From: Galerina marginata
Lineage: Eukaryota > Basidiomycota > Agaricomycetes > Agaricales > Galerinaceae
Direction: 5' to 3'
DNA length: 64,000 nucleotides
Assembly (NCBI GenBank): GCA_023014335.1
Contig: JAECYW010000008.1
Span: 1,736,001 to 1,800,000 of the forward strand
The notes under the pieces are model-generated. The model worked only from the letters and a program-made list of their open reading frames with translations, was not told where the DNA came from and searched no databases. A program made the position numbers and the translations under genes. Of this stretch, positions 44,339 to 56,900 are shown in pieces; position 1 is the stretch's first letter; each line of letters starts with the position of its first letter.

Positions 44339-47300
44339 GAATTTTTAGAGAATATTTGGCGCACTGTATCAAAAATTGAATAAGTTGTAAGACCTGGTTT
44401 AGTAACATAATCTGTAACATAAGCAACAACAGCTTTGACTGAAGTTCCAGACAAAAGACTTGTTACATCTGTATTTGCTCTAATAAGATAAGACAGAGCT
44501 GGTGTAAATGTATTCATCCAACTTTCACCTTTTTTCAATTTTAGAGCACCTGTAAGAGGTTCAACCATTGTATTCTCAACAATATCTCTAGGAAATCTTG
44601 CTTTACATTCACCTTTGCTATTTTTGCAGCCTTTTCTTACAGATCTACCATCTTTGGTTTCAATATCAGTTCTACAGTCATGTCTATTAGATCTTGCAAG
44701 TATATCATTGGTCTCTTCTTCAAATTTAACCCACCATTCATTTAATTCCTTGCATTTGGAACAATCTGTACAATTTTTTGATTTACATAATTCAGGTGGA
44801 GGTTTTGGCATTGTTTTTGTTGGATCTGAGTAACCAGTCTGTTCTTGCTTAGATTTGAAAGATGCAAGGATATCAGCTAATGTCTTTTCATTTAACAATT
44901 CACCTTGATGAACACTTTCCAGATATTCTACCATTTGTTTTTGAAAGTCAGAAGTAGTATCCATGATGCGATCTCTGATCTCCTGAGGTGAAAGTGAATT
45001 TTTAATCCATAATAGCAGATGTAGATGCAAAGTTAGACGACCTTGTTGTTCAACTGTTCCATAATAAGCATTTGTTTTACCATACAAGCCTGGAGAGTTA
45101 TTGCCAACACCCAATACATGTTTAATAAAGGTTTCACACATAAAATGAAAGAATCTTGCAGCTGCCACAGGATTTTGAGCAACAAGGCGGTAAGCTTCAT
45201 CAGGCAGGCAAATCTCAGGTTTGAACTCAATATCCTTATCAGCAAAATAAAGACAGATTGGATGTTTACTATCTGCAGGAGAAAGTGTAATAAACCAAGA
45301 AGGTGCACCTATATAGGAAATCAAAGACCATATTTCATTGCGCATAGACTTTTTACCTGCTAAAGAACCTTCAACATGACCTCCAATTGTATCCAAGTCT
45401 TGTATGACTTTATAGCATAGTTTTTCCTCTTGAGTTTCAGGTTTTACACGCTCACCAAGAGAAAGGCGCTTGCTAATATTAGATAGCACTGAATGATTAA
45501 GGTTTAATAGGCGATTAGCCATTTCTGAAAAATAAGATCTTTGTACTACTAATCTTCCTCGACTTGTACTTTGAGAAATCTGTTCATGATTAAATGCAAT
45601 CAAAGGAAAATTGGGATCAGTTTGAAACCTTTTATCATGATACATTAACAGATGTCTTTTCTGGACCAAAGGTGAATGGATTTTGTTCATTATTGATTGA
45701 CCTATACCACCATGACCATATGGAAAAAGCCATGGAAGCATAGAAGGAAACAACTGAGGATTTTTAAATATTGAGCAAGGTTTTTCAGAATGGCCAGCAA
45801 ATAAAATTTTTCCATTGCTCATAAGATGTTCCAAAGCTTTAGCCTTTATAGTATCAATAGAAAGCTCTGAAAACTCTTGTCCTGTAAGACCTTGAACAGT
45901 AAATGAGCAAGGACCTGATTCTACACCATCTTCTTCTTCATTATCATGTACACTAGTGGCTTCTGGATCTTTATTTATAATAGACTCTCTATAATCAATA
46001 ACAACAGAACAGTCACTTTCAGGATATTGCATTAAGTTGTCTTTTGAGATACCAACATCAGAATAATCAGCATGATTTAATTTAAGCCAGTTTAAAGCAT
46101 TAGCTACATGGTTGCGACGAACAAGTAAAGGAGTGCGTTTAATATCATCTTTGGTGGGTCTGCAAGGTCCAGTAAATATAAATGCAAGAACTTCATCAAG
46201 CTCTTTTACTGGAGGTGGTAAAACATCATATATTTTTGGGACTGGATTTTGAAAGGTAATAGCATTGGCTCTCATTTTATATCTGCCTGATGCTACTTTG
46301 ACTATGCATCTATTGTGTCTTACACGTGCAATTAAAAGCTTTTCAACATAAGTCAGATTTTTAAGCACATCTGGTACTTCGCCAATCCAAAAACCTGAAG
46401 CTAAAGCAAATGAGGGTATTTTGTTTTTCTTTAAACTAGCACAACAGGTTTTACATGCATGAGTACATTTTGAATCAATAATTGGACCAGTAATATCAGA
46501 AATAGGATCTTTAGGAGTTTTTCTTTCTTTGCGAGTAATACCTGGGTTTATTAATACCTTTAGTCTATTTTTTATTTCACTTAAGGGTATTAGATTTCTA
46601 AATGGTGTTAATCTTCCACAAACTGCACAGCCTGCTTCTACAAATTGAGAAGGACTTGTATCTTGTATAAAGCCTGAAATTATTTTATAAAGTAGACTTT
46701 TAGATGGTGGCTGAGGAGGAAAAGTTTTATTTCTTTCTTCAGACTCAGATATATCTTTTTGTTTCTTTAGGTTATTTTGGGCCGCTTTATTGTGGATATG
46801 ATTTGCTTTTTTAACTTTATTAAGCTTGTTATACCAAGTAGTTTGACGTTCAGCAGGTGTTGCAGGTGTTAATATAGCTGGTGCAAGGGAAAAAATAGTA
46901 CAAAAGCCAGCACAGTTACCAACACACTGATGAGAAGATAGTACATTCATTAAAGCTGGTAAAGAATGTGTACTTATTTTACAAATATCATGACATTTTG
47001 CAATAGTGCGGGCTTGTTTTAGAGTAATCTTATCACATAATAGCTCCAAAGGTACACACACTAAAAGAATGTCATTCTTATTCCTATATTTGTCCAAAGC
47101 TTCCTTAAATACCATATGACCACTATATTTTAAATTTGTATTATCTATGCAGATTGAGGAATTTTGAAAAAGAATATATTTTGAAATAGAAGCATATGTT
47201 AGAGTTTTTTTAGGACCAGCCCCAAAGAAAGAAGAGTTATCAGGTTGAAGAATACAATTACTTCCATCCCACTTATGTGCTATTGAACATTTTAATTGGT

Positions 47301-48063
47301 TTATAAAGTGTTTAGAACAAGAATTAGTGATACAAAAATTAGATAAAGGCTGCTGATAATTATACCACCACTGCATAGATACTTTCTCTTCATGTAGATA
47401 AAGCATGGAAATTCTAGTCAAAACAAGAGTCTGAATAGCAGAAGATACTAATATTGGAGATACGTCGTAAGTAAACAAAGCCAGCTGATGCAGGGCCAAC
47501 TGAGAAGATTTAATGTTAAGCCGCATAAAATTTGAATATTCATGTTTCAATAGAAGGTTTCTGATAAGTTGTAAATACACTCTATGCACCTGATAAAAGA
47601 TATCAGTGTCTAATGAAGCCATATATACATAGTAAAACAGCTTGTTTAAAGAACAGCTAGTCAAATAAATATATTCTACAAAAGCCTCAAACATATGTTG
47701 AGTGCATGGTTTAAATTTGCTAACTAAGTCATGACTATCGATGCTAGATATAGTCCTATGAAAGGTCTTAGTGGTAAATATATCAGATATATATTGAAGT
47801 CTAGTGCCATGGATATTGGGTATATGTTGAATAGTAATGTCAGAAGTATCAAAAGTATGCTGAATGCTAATGCCAATGCCAAGAATGCCAGATGAGTTTT
47901 GAATGTCATGAGTGTCACCTTTGAAGGTCAAAAGAGTCAGATTTGAGACTTCAAAGTGTATTAAAGGTATACCTAAAGCAAAGCTTTGCAAGGACTGAGA
48001 TATTTGATTGAGCTTTACTGGTATAAGTATAAAGAAGACTAGGAAGACAAGAAGCAATCTCAT
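44339..48063 (-). CDS. Helentron DUF6570/Rep-nuclease part (copy B)
   Basis: About 1,240 codons from ATG 48063 to the foldback junction, where the TIR supplies TSVAPT-like residues and a TAG. In contrast to copy A, the N-terminal region, DUF6570-like domain and complete HUH nuclease (HLHLLLW; YVTDYVTKPG) are in one open frame. A free-standing Rep-like protein could therefore be made if transcribed. Helentrons need the helicase too, so autonomy of this copy is doubtful. Confidence 0.85.
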
Positions 48064-48138
48064 TGGAGCTGAAGATAGAGAGAGTAGATGGTGGTAAGTA
48101 GGAAGAAAGAGCGCTCCTCAAAAGTTGAACTTTCAACA

Positions 48139-51100
48139 TTAGTTGATGTTTGTTTGGTTACTGATGTCAGACTGAGGGTATAAACATAGAGCAAACAAAG
48201 AAAATTATAAGCGTAATAATACAAATGAAGTAATCATACTTCAGAAGATACAGGAGGTGAGGCAGAAGGAGAAGGTATGACCTGTGTTTTACGGCGTTTT
48301 GAAGGCCTTACAGCTACCTCCGGCTCTTCCTCTTCCTCTTCCTCTTGCTCTTGAACAACCGGCACAACAGGCTCTTCCTCCTCAGGTTCCAGATCACGAG
48401 CAGTCAAGTAGGCTTCTTCAATATCTTCAGATGAAAGTGCCCACCCTTGGGCATTACCCGTGTGAAACTTTTTATCCGCTGCAGTTTCACCCCAGTCAAA
48501 AGGTTCACGACGGACTAGAAATGCAACAACATATCAATATAATGAAATATAAAATAGATAATATGAACTCACGTAAAGGAGCTTTCAAAGCAGTTAGGCG
48601 TATCACATCATACCTAAGTGGCTCCAAGAAGGTGAAAACTTCATGTTCGGATTCCAAAGCCTCATTGACGGGGTCTTCAAGAAAAGTGCCCTCAAAGCAG
48701 AGCAGGATTTGACGGTTAAGGGTTGCTGCTGTACTTCCTGGGGCGCCTTTAAATTTAGCCTTGTCAGCTTTCTTCCTGTAAAGAAGAAGAGCAGAAGCCT
48801 GCTGAGCAATGTAAGGAACCCAAAGAGAAGTACGAGGATTCTTGACGGTCCGTTTGGTCTTTTTATCGATGATATCAACTGACTTAAAAAGCCAGTCAAT
48901 AAGAGCGTAAGCCTGTCCTCTGGCGTGTTGGTACCGCAAGCGATCCTTTGGATGAACTGCGTTGAAGTCGAAAGCTTCGATAGCTGCAAGACGTTCTGCA
49001 GAGAGTTGCTTGACGTTGTTGACCGTGATATCCTGGTTGTACATGTAGGTTTTGAAGTCGAGGACGTTGATCAATATGATGAGATTGCAAAATGACATCA
49101 AGTCGACGACGGATGAAAAGTTTTCTAAATCGAAAACATGGGCATGTGCGATTTCTGTAATTAAGATAATATTAGGCAGAGAAAAGAATAAAAGCAAAAA
49201 GACCAACCATATTTGTTATACCTCTGCTTTACGAGACCTTCATAATATAAGGAGGCGAGGCGGCAAAGCAGGATGCGAGTGGGAGTATGGTTGGTGTTGG
49301 AAATGAAGTTATCGAGCATGAAAGCGTGAATGAGACCAATCATTGTATCGTGGATAGTTGAGGAAGCTATATAGTGACCACCCGAGCAGATAGTGTGAAA
49401 TGGGGTATAAACCCAGTGAGGGCAGTCAGGACCCATTACCCTAGAAATCTGGGGTCAATAAACAAGTTATAGCTAAATAGAGAAAAACTTACAGCCGAGT
49501 TTTGTGGGTTAGGAGTATACCTTCCAAGATCCAATGATCCAAATTGGGAACCTCCAAAGAAAACTGAAGAAATATGTTAATGTTTGCCAGTTCCAACATA
49601 GCGGCAGCTCGATCCACTTCTGGGTCAGGGTTTTTCTTCAAAAGTTCTTTCCGGGTGGCCTTCATCCAAAATTTAGCGCCGTCTTGGTTCCTAACCTCAA
49701 TGACAGTACCCTGGCCATCACTATCAATGTGGCCGAGATGTAAGGCGCCGCTAAGCCCGATGAGATACCATGACATATCCGAGTAGGGATAGTGCTCGGT
49801 TTGACGATGGCAAAAAAGATCAGCACCAGTAGCATTCCAAGCTATAAGCTCAGAAGAGTACCCAGTGGTCGGAAGAGGACAAGTGGAGTTAGGAATGTCC
49901 AAGACGTTCAAGATTTTGCCTTTATCACCCTGGTCGATGCAATCCAGGATCTGCTGAAGGTTTCCGGTGTGATGACAATCATTAGGGTTCTTGCTAACGA
50001 CTGAGTGATCTAATAAATAGTTAGTACTTGTTCAACCAGAGAGATTGTTAAGCTTACCGTGGATACAAAGAGCGGAGGTGAGAGAGCAGATATTGCTGAG
50101 AGAGCGCTGGGTAAATTCGATGCTGGACATTTCGCAATCAGTCAGAACAAGCTGTTTGTGGCGAACTAGATCCTGGACAGCTTCAGGCTCTAATTCCTTG
50201 TACGCCTTTTCATCCATGATAAGGAAATTACTATAAACTCCTTTCTGTGTATGACGCGGCTTTCCATTGACGTAACAAGACTCCACGGCTTTGAGAAGCC
50301 CATAAAAGTTCTGAGCGTCAGATTTTTTCTGAAGTGATAATTCCATAGTCAGATATCTTCGGTTATATTACCAGAAATGAGACTTACGTGAAAGGTTGGA
50401 TGGACAACAGTGGGCCGGCCAAAAGCATCGTAAAGAACCGCGTCATTGACATCAGCAGCCTTCACTTCATCATACATCTTGACTCTCTATCTCAGAGGAT
50501 TTAGTAAAAGTAGCTTAAATGTAAATATATTCTTACCTCGGGTGGATTTGTAACCACATCCAATTTAGCGTCTGGAAAGGACATTTCAATGTCCTGCTGA
50601 GGAACGTAGGTTTTCTGGTCTTCTTCCACGTTGAAGAGAGGAAGCGGCGAGTACGTGAGGAGTTTTGGGTTGGCTTTTCCTTTTCCCTTTGACTGAGTAT
50701 TGCGCTTGGGGTTCTTCTTGACGATGGGCTCTGGAACTGGGAGAGGGCGTTTTTCCCCGCGCTCACGCAATTTCCTCCCCAGGTCTAAATAAGATTAGAA
50801 TTAGAATCAATACCCTTAAAATGAAATTTAAATTCACCTTCAGTATTCAATGCGGGTGGATCACCAGAAGCTACAGGCTCATTAGCATCAGTTTCCTGCT
50901 CTTCCAGAGGATCTATAGAAACTAAAGTTAAAGCTAGTGACATATAAATGAATATTGGTTTACTTACCTTGAGTTCCAGGAGCTGACTGGTCAGCAGGCG
51001 CAGCAGGCGCATCTCCAGTAGTATCTATATAAACTATCAGGTTAAATCTAGAGAAAGGACATTTAGATAGATATTAATTTACCTTCTGGTTCAGGAGCTG

Positions 51101-51206
51101 GTGCGCCTGAGCCTGAACCTGAGGCTGCGCCTGAGCCTGAACCTGAGGCTGCGCCTGAGCCTGAACCTAAGCCTGAGCCAGCGCCTGAGCCTGAGCCTGA
51201 GCCAGC

Positions 51207-51266
<60 letters not shown>

Positions 51267-52954
51267 ACCTGCACCTGCACCTGCGCCTGCGCCTGCAGAA
51301 TCACCTTCACCATCTTCTTCACCATCAGGGTTTCCCCTAGGCCCTTGCTGAGATGCACTAGCAATCAAGCCTGGAAGTAGAGGGCGCAGAACTGAAGCCA
51401 TAGGCCAACTTTCCGAAATTGGCCCTACAATCGTAACATCACTAGTAGAAGGCAAAGCAGTCTTCAGATTCTGATCTAAAGGCGAAGAAGTGTTAGTATA
51501 TCACAGAACATCAATCAAGTACATCAATAATACCTGGCTTGAACCATTCAATCTCAGAGTCAGTCATGTTTTCGATATCACTCCAAGGTAGCTCGGTAGC
51601 CAGATATTGCATGGCTAGATATGGCTGAGTAGATCCTTCAGCTATACCAAATAAAGTCAACCAGATCATCCTTTCGATGCGCTTGATGATTTCAGGCTTT
51701 TGATTGCCCAAAGCCTTGGAAAACTTGAAATTTGTAGTAAGGATATTGCTTCAAAAGTTAAATTGAAAATAAAGACTTACACCAATCATCTCCGCTTTGT
51801 CCCAGGAAAGGGAACATAGCTTAAGGTCGCTAAGCAACATAATCGGAGAAACCAGTAAAGCTATCTGAAGAGAAAGCCGGAAGCCAGCATGTTTATAGTC
51901 CTCGGCAAGCTTGGTGAATATGGCCTTTTCTGCCGGTGTTAAGGAACTACTGACTCTATAAAGGTAAAGTTGATGATTAAAGATAAAGGATATATATAAT
52001 ATAAATCTGCTTACTCCTCGGAAGGGAAAAACAAGTCATTTAGATCATTTGGAACATCCGGTATACTATAGCTGTCCGGAGTGTATTCCATCGTCAACAA
52101 ATGCCTAAGATGCATGGCGGCGAGTTGTAAATTCCATAGAGTTTGCAAGGAGCCGCTATTGGCCTCAACGTTGCATAAAAACTTGAGCGTGCTCAGGTGT
52201 ATATTGTTAGTGGCGTAAGGCGTTTGCAGGGTATCTTGGCTTCTGAAATTTGCCCGTGCGTCTAGCAGTATAGACCGACAATCATTCACCAGTGATAACC
52301 TCTGCAAATATTCAGAATAAAAGACGTAAATAATATAAAAAGAAACATACGCGAAAGCTCAATTTAGGAAGAGGGAGTTTGGGATGCTGTGGAACCAGTA
52401 TCGTGGATTGCCTGCCAAGTAACCAGGCAGCAACATCCAAAACGCGATATGAACAGACCAAAATGGCAAGGTCGTTGTTGACTTTGACAGGTTTCTTGCC
52501 TTTTTTGTAGGCTACCACAGTATTGCGGGCGGCAGGCTCGCCAGTTTCCATGTCTGGGCCCTCAATACGCAGGAGCTGGCGAAGTCCACTATCCCCCGTG
52601 ATGCGGTGTGCTCCAAAGCGCTTTTCAAACATATCCATTGAGTTACCGAAGTGCTTCAGATTGAAACCCCAGATAAGAATAATGTTTTAAAACCCTTAAA
52701 TTGAACCGTACCTTCAGCAACTTGTCTAAAGTACTGGAACCCTGGAAAACATCTGCAAGAACTGGCTCAGTTAAGCTATCAGTATCCCATGGGAATGCTG
52801 CAAGCAGCAAAGAGTTGGCTCTGGGAGAATTAGCTGCTGTGGCTGGAGCTGGAGCTAAGAAACAACTGAATCAACAAGGCTTTTAGTTCAGTAAATGGTT
52901 TGAAATAATACCCTGAGAGAGGGGCTGAGAAGAAGAAGAAGCATTAGTAGACAT
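48139..52954 (-). CDS. JmjC-type 2-oxoglutarate/Fe(II) oxygenase, complete multi-exon cargo gene
   Basis: About 17 exons from ATG 52954. Main ones: 52712-52854, 52351-52653, 52015-52301, 51781-51955, 51534-51723, 51083-51475, 50537-50784, 50058-50328, 49493-50009, 49222-49440, 48573-49154, 48240-48514, and a possible last one at 48139-48171. The product is about 1,300 residues. The catalytic fold is in exons 49493-50009 and 49222-49440: [20 protein letters not shown] gives the HxD iron ligands. After an intron, [20 protein letters not shown] supplies the distal His, followed by [11 protein letters not shown] as in fungal JmjC proteins. The middle has a Gly/Ser/Ala repeat (51.1-51.3 kb) and a basic [15 protein letters not shown] stretch; the tail is acidic. 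The frame across the intron near 49155-49221 did not resolve by one base in my reading. The substrate could be a histone or other nuclear protein; this is inference from the family. Confidence 0.75.
51090..51300 (-). repeat. GCCTGA hexamer repeat coding for Gly/Ser/Ala
   Basis: A run of GAGCCT/GCGCCT hexamers inside the JmjC gene, read on minus as alternating Gly-Ser and Gly-Ala. Higher-order units ([12 protein letters not shown]) suggest growth by slippage. It probably forms a flexible linker and should vary in length between element copies. Confidence 0.85.
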
Positions 52955-53070
52955 ATTCAAGAAAAGAAGCAAGAGTTGTAAAGGGAAGTTGAGGTTGAGG
53001 TTGAGATTGACAGTAGGAGGCTAAAAGAAATCAACTTCAACATGCGTCTTAGGTCAGGCATGTGGCTGTG

Positions 53071-53112
53071 CTAACCCTACGAGGACCGACGCGTCGGTCC
53101 TCGTAGGGTTAG
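53071..53112. promoter_or_regulatory. 42-bp perfect palindrome about 120 bp upstream of the JmjC gene
   Basis: Arms CTAACCCTACGAGGACCGAC/GTCGGTCCTCGTAGGGTTAG meet at CG with no spacer, so the centre reads ACGCGT. It is preceded by TGTGGCTGTG and followed by more TTAGGG-like sequence (CTTAGGGTTAGGG near 53120). A very similar palindrome occurs at about 60685. Its position ahead of the gene start suggests either a binding site for a dimeric regulator or a tiny foldback insertion. The regulatory role is a guess. Confidence 0.5.
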
Positions 53113-53329
53113 ACACTACTCTTAGGGTTAGGGCTCAGTCTTGACTGTGCTCAGGCGCAGGCAACATGGGCCTATAATTATAAGTCAGAGGGCAATCTTA
53201 GGGCATCTGAGAGTTGCCCAAGTTTATTTCATATTTCTTATTGTTCATCATTCATATATACCAAAATATATTATAGTCTACTATTAATATGAAATATTAA
53301 ACTACTTTAATTGACGGTGATGAGGACGT

Positions 53330-53930
53330 CGCGGGAACTGCGACGCACAGGCCTCAGCTTCTCGAATACAAGCGCATGGGGGGTGGGCTGCTGCAGTCGC
53401 GATCGTGCTTCGCGAGTGGAAGTGGAATACGAGGAGGGGGAGGTCGCGGAGGCTTGACGCACCACCGCCTGTTCTCCGAATGCGGGTGTGTGGGCGTGGC
53501 GATCGCGAATGAGCCCCGCAATACGAAATAAGGGCGGAGGGCGGGGCCGCGGGAGACTTGACGCACAGGGATTGCATCCCCGAATGCGAGTGCGTGGGGC
53601 TGGATCCCAGCCGTCGCGAATGGGCACCATCAGAGTTCCCGCTGGCGTGTCTGCTAGCCGTGATATGGCAGGGGGGTGGCCGGCACCGCGTCGCAAGATG
53701 GCATAGTCGCGAATCGGCAGCGCGGGTACGATACACCGGGAAGGGCGAAGCCGCATGAGGCTCGATGCACAGGCGTCGAGTCTCGAAATGCGAGTGCGTG
53801 GGTGAGGCGGGGATTCGCGGGTACGGAACGATGGGGGGTGAGCCGCGGGAGGGTCGACGCACTGGCGTCGAGCTCCCGAATGCGAGTGCGTCGGCGTTCG
53901 GACGGCATGCGAGAAGGCCATGACGGGGTT
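53330..53930. repeat. GC-rich degenerate tandem repeat, unit about 100 bp
   Basis: The pair of motifs GACGCACAGG and, about 20 bases on, CGAATGCGAGTGCGTGGG recurs near 53345, 53457, 53562, 53767 and 53857 in variant form. Two overlapping 227-codon frames on minus arise because GC-rich repeats lack stops; they are not called as genes. Confidence 0.6.
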
Positions 53931-56900
53931 GCGAATGCCCGTCGTTGCCGTAACGTAGCAGGCGAAGCGGGGGCGGGTACTGCATTGCAAAACGACGGGC
54001 GTTTAGGCTAATTGTTGCCCGTCGTCGTCGGCGTGGCAGGAATGGGCTCCCTACGCGACCTGTTGGTGGGTTAGCGCGGTGGGGAGGGGAAGATGTGGTG
54101 GGTGGGCTTACCTGCTACCGTTTCCTCGCCACTGCTGCCATCTCCTAACCTCTTGCCGCCGTTTCATTGCCCCTACGCCTGCCGTGGTACGCACACCGAA
54201 GGCGGTTCGTGTTGCTGCGTCCGTTTTCGTGGTCGTCGTCGGGAGTTCGCGTCGATCGGCTGGCTGGGAGACGCGGGAACCGCTGGGGCCCTGCTACCGT
54301 GGTGACGTGGCTTCAGTGGTGGGCGGCATCGACGGCGATGGAGGAAGGGGTGGAAGGTGCAGGCGGTGGTGAGAGGTGGAGGTGATGGGCGAAGCAAAGA
54401 GTCAACGCGTGACACGTCACGGCGTTGATGGGATTAGGCATCCGCGGCAGGTGCAGCAGCAGCGCTATCTGGAGGAAGGAGGAAGGGCCGACCGTGAGGT
54501 GCGCGTCGTCGTCGACGTGGCAGCAATGACGATCAACCTGACCATTGGTTAGCGGAGCGATGGCGGGGATGACGCGGGGGGTGTGCTTACCTGTCGCCGT
54601 TGTCTCCACCTCGGGCTGCCATTCCTCTCCCCCCCCCCCGTTTTCGTAGTCGTCGTTGCCGGTCCGTGTCGGTATGATGGCTGAGCCACACGGGAGCCGC
54701 TGGGGCCATGCTATCGCGGTGACGTGGCACAGCCGGTAGGCGGCATCGGACGCGATGGATGTAGGAAGGTGGAGGGGGTGGTGAGAGGCGGTGGTGAGAG
54801 GCGGTGGTGACGGATAAAGGCAAGAGTCAAGGGGGAGGGAAGCCCTGGGAGAAACAAAGTCGTACGACTTTGAAAGTCAGGTGCGTGTTGAACGTCACCT
54901 GATGTTACGTGTCGCGTGACAGTCCGCGTTGACTTAAAGTCATCGCCTCCCTCCTTCTTTCCTCTCTCCTCGAGGCGTTGGCTTGAAACCTTCGCCTCCG
55001 TTTTTCTCTCCTCCAGCGAATCCGCCCGGATAGGCCGATAGCGCATCCCCCACTGGGGGGGGTGCCACGCTTTTTCTCTTTATTAAATTTCTTCTTTTTT
55101 TTTATCTTCTTGGCTTTTCTGTCCGCGAAGGCGACTCAGAGGCGTAAGGCTCTGGCTGTGATGGCCATCCGATGTCGCCTCTGCTGCTCTTCGCGGTTCC
55201 TGCGCCTCAACCCTTCAACAAGTAAGTTTTTATTCATTTTTTACTTACTTTTTGGGTTGATTTAACAACCCCTCAGCGCACACGCGATCCACGTCAAGTA
55301 CGTGTCCCTCGATCCGCCGCCTCACTCGCCACCTCCAGAACGAGGATCTGCTCTCGGCTCCTTCACGCCTTGCCTGCCGCACGTCGGCGTTGTGTGATGG
55401 ACTTTCCCTCACCTCGATCGGCTCTCTCCACCCTGGCTTTGGTGGCTGGAGGTTTTTCTCGTCCGCAAGCTCCTCCCCCGCACCGCCCTCGCGTCGCGTG
55501 TCGGTAGTCATCATCGACGCTGACGTAGTGCCCGACCGTTGCCCGACCACCGCCTCGCCTCGATCCGCTCCGTCTCCGCTCCCCGCACACGACCACTCAC
55601 CAACCACCACGGTCGACTCAGCCGGCTTGCGTCATCAAAGTTTCGCCGCCCGTGTCTCCTCGCCTCAGCCCCCCATCGCCTCAGCCTTCATCGCCAACTG
55701 CTGTCGCTGTCTACCACCACAGCCGCGGGAGCAAGTTCGTCTGGTTTCCCCCCTGCCGTGATTTGAGGAAATGATGGGCGCAGGCGGTGGTCGACGACGA
55801 TAGCTGTATCGACGTTGGTGGAGGTCGTCGCCGAGCCACGGCGCCTCAGGAGACTCCTCGCATCTTCCACCCTGTAAGCCCTTTTGTTTTTGTTTGTTCT
55901 TTGAACTCTTGTTGATGTGCTTTGTGTTTTGCAGTGATGCCTCACGCCTCCCGCCTCCCGCCTCCGGGCTACGTGGTCCTCAATCCGCCGCCCCTTTGGC
56001 CGCCTCTCGATCTCGTGTCTCCTCCGGTCGGTTCCGTCACCCTTCGCTTGCCACGTCGGCAGTGCGGTGGACATTGCCTCGCCTCCATCCACTCCCTCCG
56101 TCTACGCCAGGCTACGGTGGCTGACAGGGCTTGACTTTCGTCTCGTCCGCTGCCTCCTCCGTGGCACCCCTCTCGCGTCGTGCCTCGGCTCGTCACCATT
56201 GACGCAGGCGGGCTCACGTCACCAAGGTTTCGCCTACCTCGTCCGCTCCCCCTGTTTACCACAACGCCGCGGGAGCAAGTGCCTGGTGCTGGGGGGTCTG
56301 TCTTCCCCAGCTCAATACCTCTCCCGCGGCACGTAGGCCTCCCTCGCTCCTTTTGTACAGCCTCCGACCTCAACGAATTCCCTCCCGCGGCGGTTGGGTA
56401 CTTACACCTCACGCCACAGCGTAAACCGTCACCCAGAAACGAGCAGCCCGCGCGAATCACAGGGCGGTTGAAACAAGCCGCTGGAGTTGGAAAGCCGGGG
56501 GCAAGAGCTGGGAGCTGGGAAGTCGGGAAAGTCGGGCACTGGACTACCGACGGTGGCCTCGACTAATCCTGGCAGTTGAGCCTGCGCTGTTCCATCCACT
56601 CAACGAACAGCCGCGGGAGCAAGGCCGACGAGCACGAACACGAACACACCTGCGCCTGCTCACAACGGAAACTCGGGCCTGGGCTGAGGAGGGGAGAGGG
56701 AGGCATGAGGACAGAGGAGGAGGAGGAACGGGAGAACTCACGACCCGAATGCGAGCACCTCAATCCCTCATACTCACCCTCCGTCTCCTCGTCGTCACGC
56801 CTCTTCCATATCCTGCGCCTTCCTCGTCGTTCTGGTCATCCGCGACTGTATTCGTCTACTGCGGCATGGGGCGTCGCCTCTCCTCTTGCTTCGCCTCTCA

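Noticed and set aside
1..48752. The inverted pair 1-14689 / 34064-48752 as an assembly artefact or simple inverted duplication
   Set aside because: The match ends exactly at a Helentron-type 3' terminus on both sides, the foldback insertions are at different sites with different target duplications, and single-base differences exist. Two transposition events explain this better, though read-level checks were not possible.
51101..51364. ORFs on both strands with Leu/Ser or Gln/Ala repeats
   Set aside because: These are other-frame readings of the hexamer repeat; the Gly/Ser/Ala frame fits the spliced JmjC gene.
53071..53140. Telomere remnant
   Set aside because: CTAACCC/TTAGGG-like bases occur only as part of a palindrome and one extra copy, not as a tandem telomeric run.
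53302..53990. Two overlapping 227-codon ORFs on minus
   Set aside because: Both arise in stop-poor GC-rich tandem repeats; Arg/Pro/His-rich low-complexity translation and frame overlap argue against real genes.
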